Shown: positions 59,101 to 64,000 of the stretch, piece by piece
Layout: each line of letters starts with the position of its first letter
Position numbering within the stretch: position 1 is the first letter of the stretch
Source of the DNA: Rhizomys pruinosus
Taxonomy: Eukaryota > Chordata > Mammalia > Rodentia > Spalacidae
Direction: 5' to 3'
NCBI GenBank assembly: GCA_009823505.1
Contig: VZQC01008079.1
Location: 527,263-591,262, forward strand
DNA length: 64,000 nucleotides
Position numbers and translations under genes: made by a program
The notes under the pieces: model-generated
The model's input: the letters and a program-made list of their open reading frames with translations, nothing else
The model's database searches: none
Told to the model about the DNA's origin: nothing

Positions 59101-61800
59101 TTTTTGTATGGTTTCCTTTGTTGTTTCATTTCATGATCTCTGCGCTGATTTTTTGTTATTTCTTACTGTCTGCTCCATTTAGGGTTCATTTGTTTGTTGT
59201 CTATAAGTATTGTTAGCTGCAGTGTTAGATCAATTACTTGTGCTCTTTCTGTTTTCGTTAATGTAGGCACTTAGCTCTATAAACTTCCCTCTGAGGATTG
59301 CTTTTTCAAGTGTCCCATAGATTTTGCTGTGTTTTTTATCATTGTCATTCAGTTCCAGTTCCAGGAATGTTTTTATTTCTTTCTTTATTTCTTCCTTGAC
59401 CCCCAATCATTATTACGGAGTGTGTTGTTTCGTTCATGTGTTCTGTAGGTTGTAGGTATTCTGGTGTTGATATTGAGTTTTATTGCATGTGGTCTGATAG
59501 AATGCAGAATTATGTCAATTTTTTATATTTGTGAGTTTTTTCCTGTGTCCCCGTATATGGTCTATTTTGGAGAAAATCCCATGGGGTGCTGAGTGAAAGT
59601 TTTTCTCTGGTGTTTGGGTGAATAATTCGATAGATGTCTGTGAGGTTTCCCATTTGGTGTATGGATCATTAGTTCATATGTCTCTCTGTTCTCCTTTGTC
59701 CTGTTTGATCTGTCAGGGGACTTAATGGGGTATTGAAGTCCACTAATATTAGTGTGCTGGGGTTGGTTAATCTGTGCCTTGAGGATCTGAAGAATTTCTT
59801 TATAAAGTTTGGTTTGAAACAGTGTTTGGTGCCTATATGTTTATGATTGTGAAAATCTTTATCATTCATTTTCCTTTGATAAAGAAGTAATGCCCCTCTT
59901 TGTCTCTTTTTATTCTTTTTGCTTTGAATCTAAGTGTTGATATAGAATAACCACACTGCTTTTCTTTTTGGTTACCCATTCGCTTGAAATTACTCTCTTC
60001 CATCCCTTCACCTTAAGTTGATGCCTAACTCCTTGAGATTGAGATGGGTTTTTGTAGAAAGCATATAGAGGGATTCAGTTTCCTAATCCTTCTCCCAGTT
60101 TATGCCTTTTATTGGGGAGTTTAGCCCTTTAATATTTAAGGTTATGATTGAAAGATGGATGTTGCTTCTTTCACTTTATTATCCATTGGACTTCTAGCTC
60201 TGATTTTGCTCCTATGGTTTTTGTTTTTATTAGTTTCTTTTCCTAGGTGTTTGAGGATTTTTCGCCTCTCTCCTCTGTCCTTTGATTGCTTCAAGTTTTA
60301 TGAAGAGTTTGGTTTTCCAGGATAGTATTCCATCATCCATCTTGTTTGGTCATGGAAGATTTTTCTCTTCCTTCCAAGTATAATCGACATCATTTTTGCT
60401 GGGTATAATAAAATGGCTTGGCACCTAAAGTTGTTTAACATTGGGAATAATTTGGTCCAAGCTCTTCCAGCTTTCATAGTTTATGCTGAGAAGTCAGTTG
60501 TGATTCTGCTGGGTTTCCCTTTTGTGACTTGTTTTTCTTTGTAGCTCTCAGAATTTTGTCCTTTGTTTTGGGCATCCAGCATTTTAACTTCACTTCTGAT
60601 ATGGGCGTGGGGTTTATTTCTTTTGATCTTGTCTATTTGGGGTCCTATGTGCTTCTGTATTTGTTCTGGGTTTGTTCTATTTTTAGTTTGGGGAAATTTT
60701 CATCTATTATTCTGTGAAGATCTGATCACTCCTATTTTCTTTGAGATTCTTCTCCTTTCCTCTATTTCCTCTGATGCGGAGGTTTGATCTTTTCATAGTG
60801 TCCCATATTTCCTGGTTGTTCCACTTTTGTGTATTTTTAAATTTTTCATAATCTTTATTTGAGCTTTTTAATTGCTCTGTGTTATCTTCCAGATCTGATA
60901 TTCTTTGTTCTGCTTCCTCCATTCTACTTCTGAGGCTTTTTCCTTTCCTTTCCTCTTGATTGAATGTGTGTTCTAAATCATTTTTCATTTCATCCTGTGT
61001 TTTCTTTAGTACTTCCATTTCCTTTTTGAGCTTCTCAATCTCTTCTTGGTGCTTCTCAATCTCTTCTTGGTGTTCCTTACTTCGTTGGCTGGCTTCCTTT
61101 TTCAGTGTTTCTACTTCCTTTCGGAGTTTGTTTTTTTCTCCCTCTAGTTCTTTGTGGAGTTTGTCGGTCTGTTCCTTTAGTTCTTTCCGAAGTTTGTCAT
61201 TGTATTCCTCTAGGTCCTAGCGAGTTTTTCATTCTCTCTCTTTAGTTCTCTGTATTCTTTATTTTTTTCTCCTTCTAGTTCTCTCTGGAGTTTGTTAATC
61301 TGTTCCTTTAGTTCTTTCTGATGTTTGTCATTGTATCCCTCTAGGTCCTTTTTGAGTTTTTCATTTTCTCTCTTTAGTTCTCTGAATTCCTCTTTATGTT
61401 CTTTAATTACTCTGCATAGGTCTGCAATTATTCCTCTAAGATCTGTTCCTTGGTTCTCCTCCAAGGGGTTCCCATGGTAACTATCTCCTACTGGTTTGGT
61501 AGCGCTTGATGCAGGATTTTCCTGTGCCTTTCCAATGTTGTCCCTTCATCATGTTCCTGGCATGTGGGCTTCCTTTTTGTGGTTCAGATCACAAATACCT
61601 TTTCACTATGTTAGGGGATGGTTTTACTTTGCTCCTTTAGATTTTTTCCCCCCTTTCCTCCTCCTTGTTTATGGAATATTGACTTGTCTAGTTTTCAGTT
61701 TTGTAAACCACTCCTCTTCTTGCTCTGAAGGTTCTCCAAGAAAAGGTCCACTTGGATTCTCATCAATCTTGGGGGGGGTGGATATGCCTGACCTAGCCCA
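56120..61800 (-). mobile_element. Full-length but broken L1 (133-bp-monomer type)
   Basis: Minus-strand 3' UTR, ORF2 and ORF1 are recognisable throughout by alignment with the intact L1s, but with very frequent one- to several-base insertions and deletions. ORF2 survives only in short pieces (for example 56882-57076, 57466-57696, 58289-58483 and 59669-59869). Confidence 0.88.
60707..61464 (-). pseudogene. Broken L1 ORF1 with coiled coil
   Basis: Two frames, 61210-61464 (MEENQGTDLRGI, then coiled coil) and 60707-61018 (MEEAEQRISDLEDN, then TMKRSNLRIRG), cover the N-terminal and middle domains. Repeated 'cttctcaatctcttcttggt' units (61031-61070) duplicate part of the coiled coil. The RRM-like domain is frameshifted. 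Confidence 0.8.
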
Positions 61801-62616
61801 TGCCCCGGCAGCCCGCTCCAAGGTGCAGACCACTATCCCCGGCCCCTCTGGGCCTGGCGCAAAAGAGAGACATAGGACGGTCCTGCCCATGGCCCCCTAC
61901 CTGCGGCAGAGGTGACAGATGCTTGCCCAGGTAACTACCCCACGGCCCGCACCAATGTGCAGAACACTAGCCCCGGCCCCTCTGGTCCCGGTGCAAAAGA
62001 GAGACGTAGGATGGTCCCACCCATGGCCCCCTACCTGCGGAAGAGGCAGCAGATGCTTGTCCAGGTAACTACCCCACGGCCCGCACCAAGGTGCAGACCA
62101 CTAGCCCCAGCCCCTCTGGTCCCGGCGTGAAAGAGAGACTAGGACGGTCCCGCCCATGGCCCCCTACCTGCGGCTGAGGCGGCAGATGCTTGCCCAGGTA
62201 ACTACCCCGCGGCCCGCACCAAGGTGCAGACCACTAGCCCCGGCCCCTCTGGTCCCGGCGCGAAAGAGACGTAGGACGGTCCCGCCCACGGCCCCTACCT
62301 GTGGCAGAGGATGCAGATGCTTGCCCAGGTAACTACCCCGCGGCCCGCACCAAGGTGCAGAACACTAGCCAGGCCCATCTGGTCCCGGCGCAAAAGAGAG
62401 ACGTAGGACAATCCCGCCCATGGCCCCCTACCTGTGGAAGAGGCGGCAGATGCTTACCCAGGTAACTACCCTGCAGCCAGCACCAAGGTGCAGAGCACTA
62501 GCCCCAGCCCCTCTGGTCCCGGTGCAAAAGAGAGATGAAGGACGGTCCCACCCACGGCCCCCTACCTGCGGCAGAGGCGGCAGATGCTTGCCCAGGTAAC
62601 TACCCCGTGGCCTGCA
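61801..62616 (-). repeat. L1 5' UTR array of about 133-bp monomers (six units)
   Basis: 'ccaggtaact' recurs at 61927, 62061, 62194, 62325, 62458 and 62592 (spacing 131-134). The L1 lies downstream on the minus strand, so these are its promoter monomers. Their reverse complement matches the 47898-49440 array, though diverged. Confidence 0.85.
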
Positions 62617-62887
62617 AGATATTAAATTTTAAAATCTAATACATGGGCACCCCAAAATATCTTTAAATATATATGTGCACAATTAATTAATTTAAAAAGT
62701 CCTAGGCAATTTTGGAGTCTTTCAAATGTGTTTGCTCAAATTTACATATGATAATTGAGAATTTTACTGGGTATATACTGTCATCTACTGGTTACAATCT
62801 GTCAACACCCAAAACAGATCTGTAAAACCCACTTTATAATGTTTATATCTTAAGGTGATGTATCTAGGGGTTGTAATAAACAAAATT
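62617..62887. repeat. Flank segment F, copy 2 (without B2)
   Basis: Near-identical to 47369-47889 minus the B2. Joins the monomer array on its left and continues into unique DNA on its right. Confidence 0.85.
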
Positions 62888-63253
62888 TACAATCATATAC
62901 CTAAACTTTATTTCTTTAGGATCAAATCATAATCAGGTAACTTAAAGATCACAACGTATGTTTAGTCAATGTCTATCTAATTTATGTTTACTTTTATCCC
63001 AAATTTATTTACACAGTATATGGTGGTAAAGATAAATTACTTATTTTATTTAACAAATGGTCAAATACTATCAACAGAATAGATTGGTTACACTTAAATT
63101 TATTGGAAATACAAGTTATTATCATTTTTTACTCCTAATTCATACTAGATTTCCAGGTGACAGCCTTAACATTGATGTATACCTATGTTCCCTATGACTT
63201 TCTGTGATGATATCTGTAACATCCTCTTTATATCTATAAGATAGCTTAGCCTT
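62888..63253. other. AT-rich DNA, no feature seen
   Basis: No repeat or gene recognised. Confidence 0.5.
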
Positions 63254-63268
63254 AAAAAGACTGAATTT

Positions 63269-63481
63269 TGGGGCTGGAGAGATGGCCTAGTGGTTACAAG
63301 CACTGACTGCTCTTGCAGAGGACCCGGGTTTAATCCCCAGCACCCACGTGGTGGCTGACAACCATCTGTTAATCCAATTCCAGGAGAACTCCAGTTCCAG
63401 GGGAATCTGACACCCTCTTCTGACGTCTGCAGTGTTGCATGACATGGGTGCACAGACCTGCCTGCAGATAGTACATTCATA

Positions 63482-63528
<47 letters not shown>

Positions 63529-63547
63529 AAATAAAAAATATAGTTAT
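63269..63547 (+). mobile_element. B2 SINE with (AAAT)n tail
   Basis: Complete B2 whose tail has grown into a TAAA microsatellite (about 63481-63530). Perfect 15-bp duplication aaaaagactgaattt at 63254-63268 and 63548-63562. Confidence 0.96.
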
Positions 63548-63562
63548 AAAAAGACTGAATTT

Positions 63563-64000
63563 CACCTCTTAATCAACAATGGACCTCCAAACCCTGGTTC
63601 CTGTAGGGCTATGCAGTACTATTCTCTTTTAAAAATATAAAAGTCTTTTCCATTCTCCTAAAATATAAAGGTAAAAATTAATATGACTCCCTCCAAAATA
63701 CAGCTTAACTTCTTCCTTACGTTAAGAGACATGATATCTCTTGGAGGGATATTTTGTTTCTCAAAAACATCTATTAAAATGTGTCAAAGCCAGTTACTAT
63801 ACTGTCTGGGACCTCTCCCAACAGCCAACTGTATCAGTAAATAATAAACAGCTGTCTTTTATCACAGCCAAAAATCAGGCCCAATAGATCTATCAAGGTT
63901 ACAATATTATTAAAGGGACATGGGTAAAAACCCATGCACTAAATTGGTACATTATTTTGCTTTTCTTTTTTGTTCTTTTTTTCTTTTTATTCTTTATTAT
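63563..64000. other. AT-rich DNA to the window end, no gene seen
   Basis: Ends in a T-rich run (63958-64000) that may be the tail of another antisense retroposon cut by the window edge. Confidence 0.4.

Overview
This window is muroid rodent nuclear DNA, probably from a cricetid (vole, hamster or deer-mouse group) rather than house mouse. The evidence is dense LINE-1 (L1), B1 and B2 SINEs (the B2s are long and read differently from the mouse consensus as I remember it), rodent-specific LTRs and a family-1 olfactory receptor (OR). The only host protein gene I can support is that OR. It has a single coding exon on the minus strand and appears twice, at 20004-20942 and 26214-27155. Almost everything else is transposon sequence, so most open reading frames here are shadows or repeat by-products.

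Layout. 1-1060: old host DNA carrying a solo LTR (60-429). 1078-10944: an old minus-strand L1, split by an LTR that is itself split by a young, intact minus-strand L1 (2759-8373). 10945-17777: plus-strand old L1 fragments interrupted by a roughly 4.75 kb 'half-L1' with a target-site duplication (11965-16717) and an LTR (17205-17613). 17524-24321 and 24323-30542: two copies of one 6.2 kb OR segment, separated by a single N. 30543-32114: apparently unique DNA. 32130-37846: a second intact young L1 (plus strand) with a perfect 15-bp target-site duplication. 37862-42668: paralogous host DNA, ERV-like LTRs and an old L1. 42669-44632: a complete LTR-internal-LTR element. 44216-46692: the end of that element and its flank, present twice around a second single N. 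46900-49478: SINEs and then an array of 133-bp GC-rich L1 promoter monomers that stops at a third N. 49480-52700: LTR remnants and an old L1 3' end. 52700-56100: sequence I mostly cannot classify. 56120-62616: an indel-ridden minus-strand L1 headed by the same kind of 133-bp monomers. 62617-64000: a copy of the sequence found at 47369-47889, plus a B2 with an AAAT microsatellite.

The two young L1s are the most active-looking elements. Both keep full ORF1 and ORF2 with all key motifs and differ at only a few residues, so recent retrotransposition is likely. They share ORFs with the 56-62 kb L1 but carry a different 5' UTR repeat, which suggests a promoter switch within one L1 lineage.

Assembly quality matters here. 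All three Ns sit at suspicious places. Two are flanked by repeated copies of the same sequence, as expected when overlapping contig ends are joined without merging. The third lies in a poly-C run where the body of an L1 should begin. A block of A-to-C biased divergence (about 23441-24240) looks like base-calling error, not evolution. I found no new gene system; the best leads are the L1 promoter monomers, a short poly(A) retroposon family, the half-L1 chimera and the duplication artefacts.
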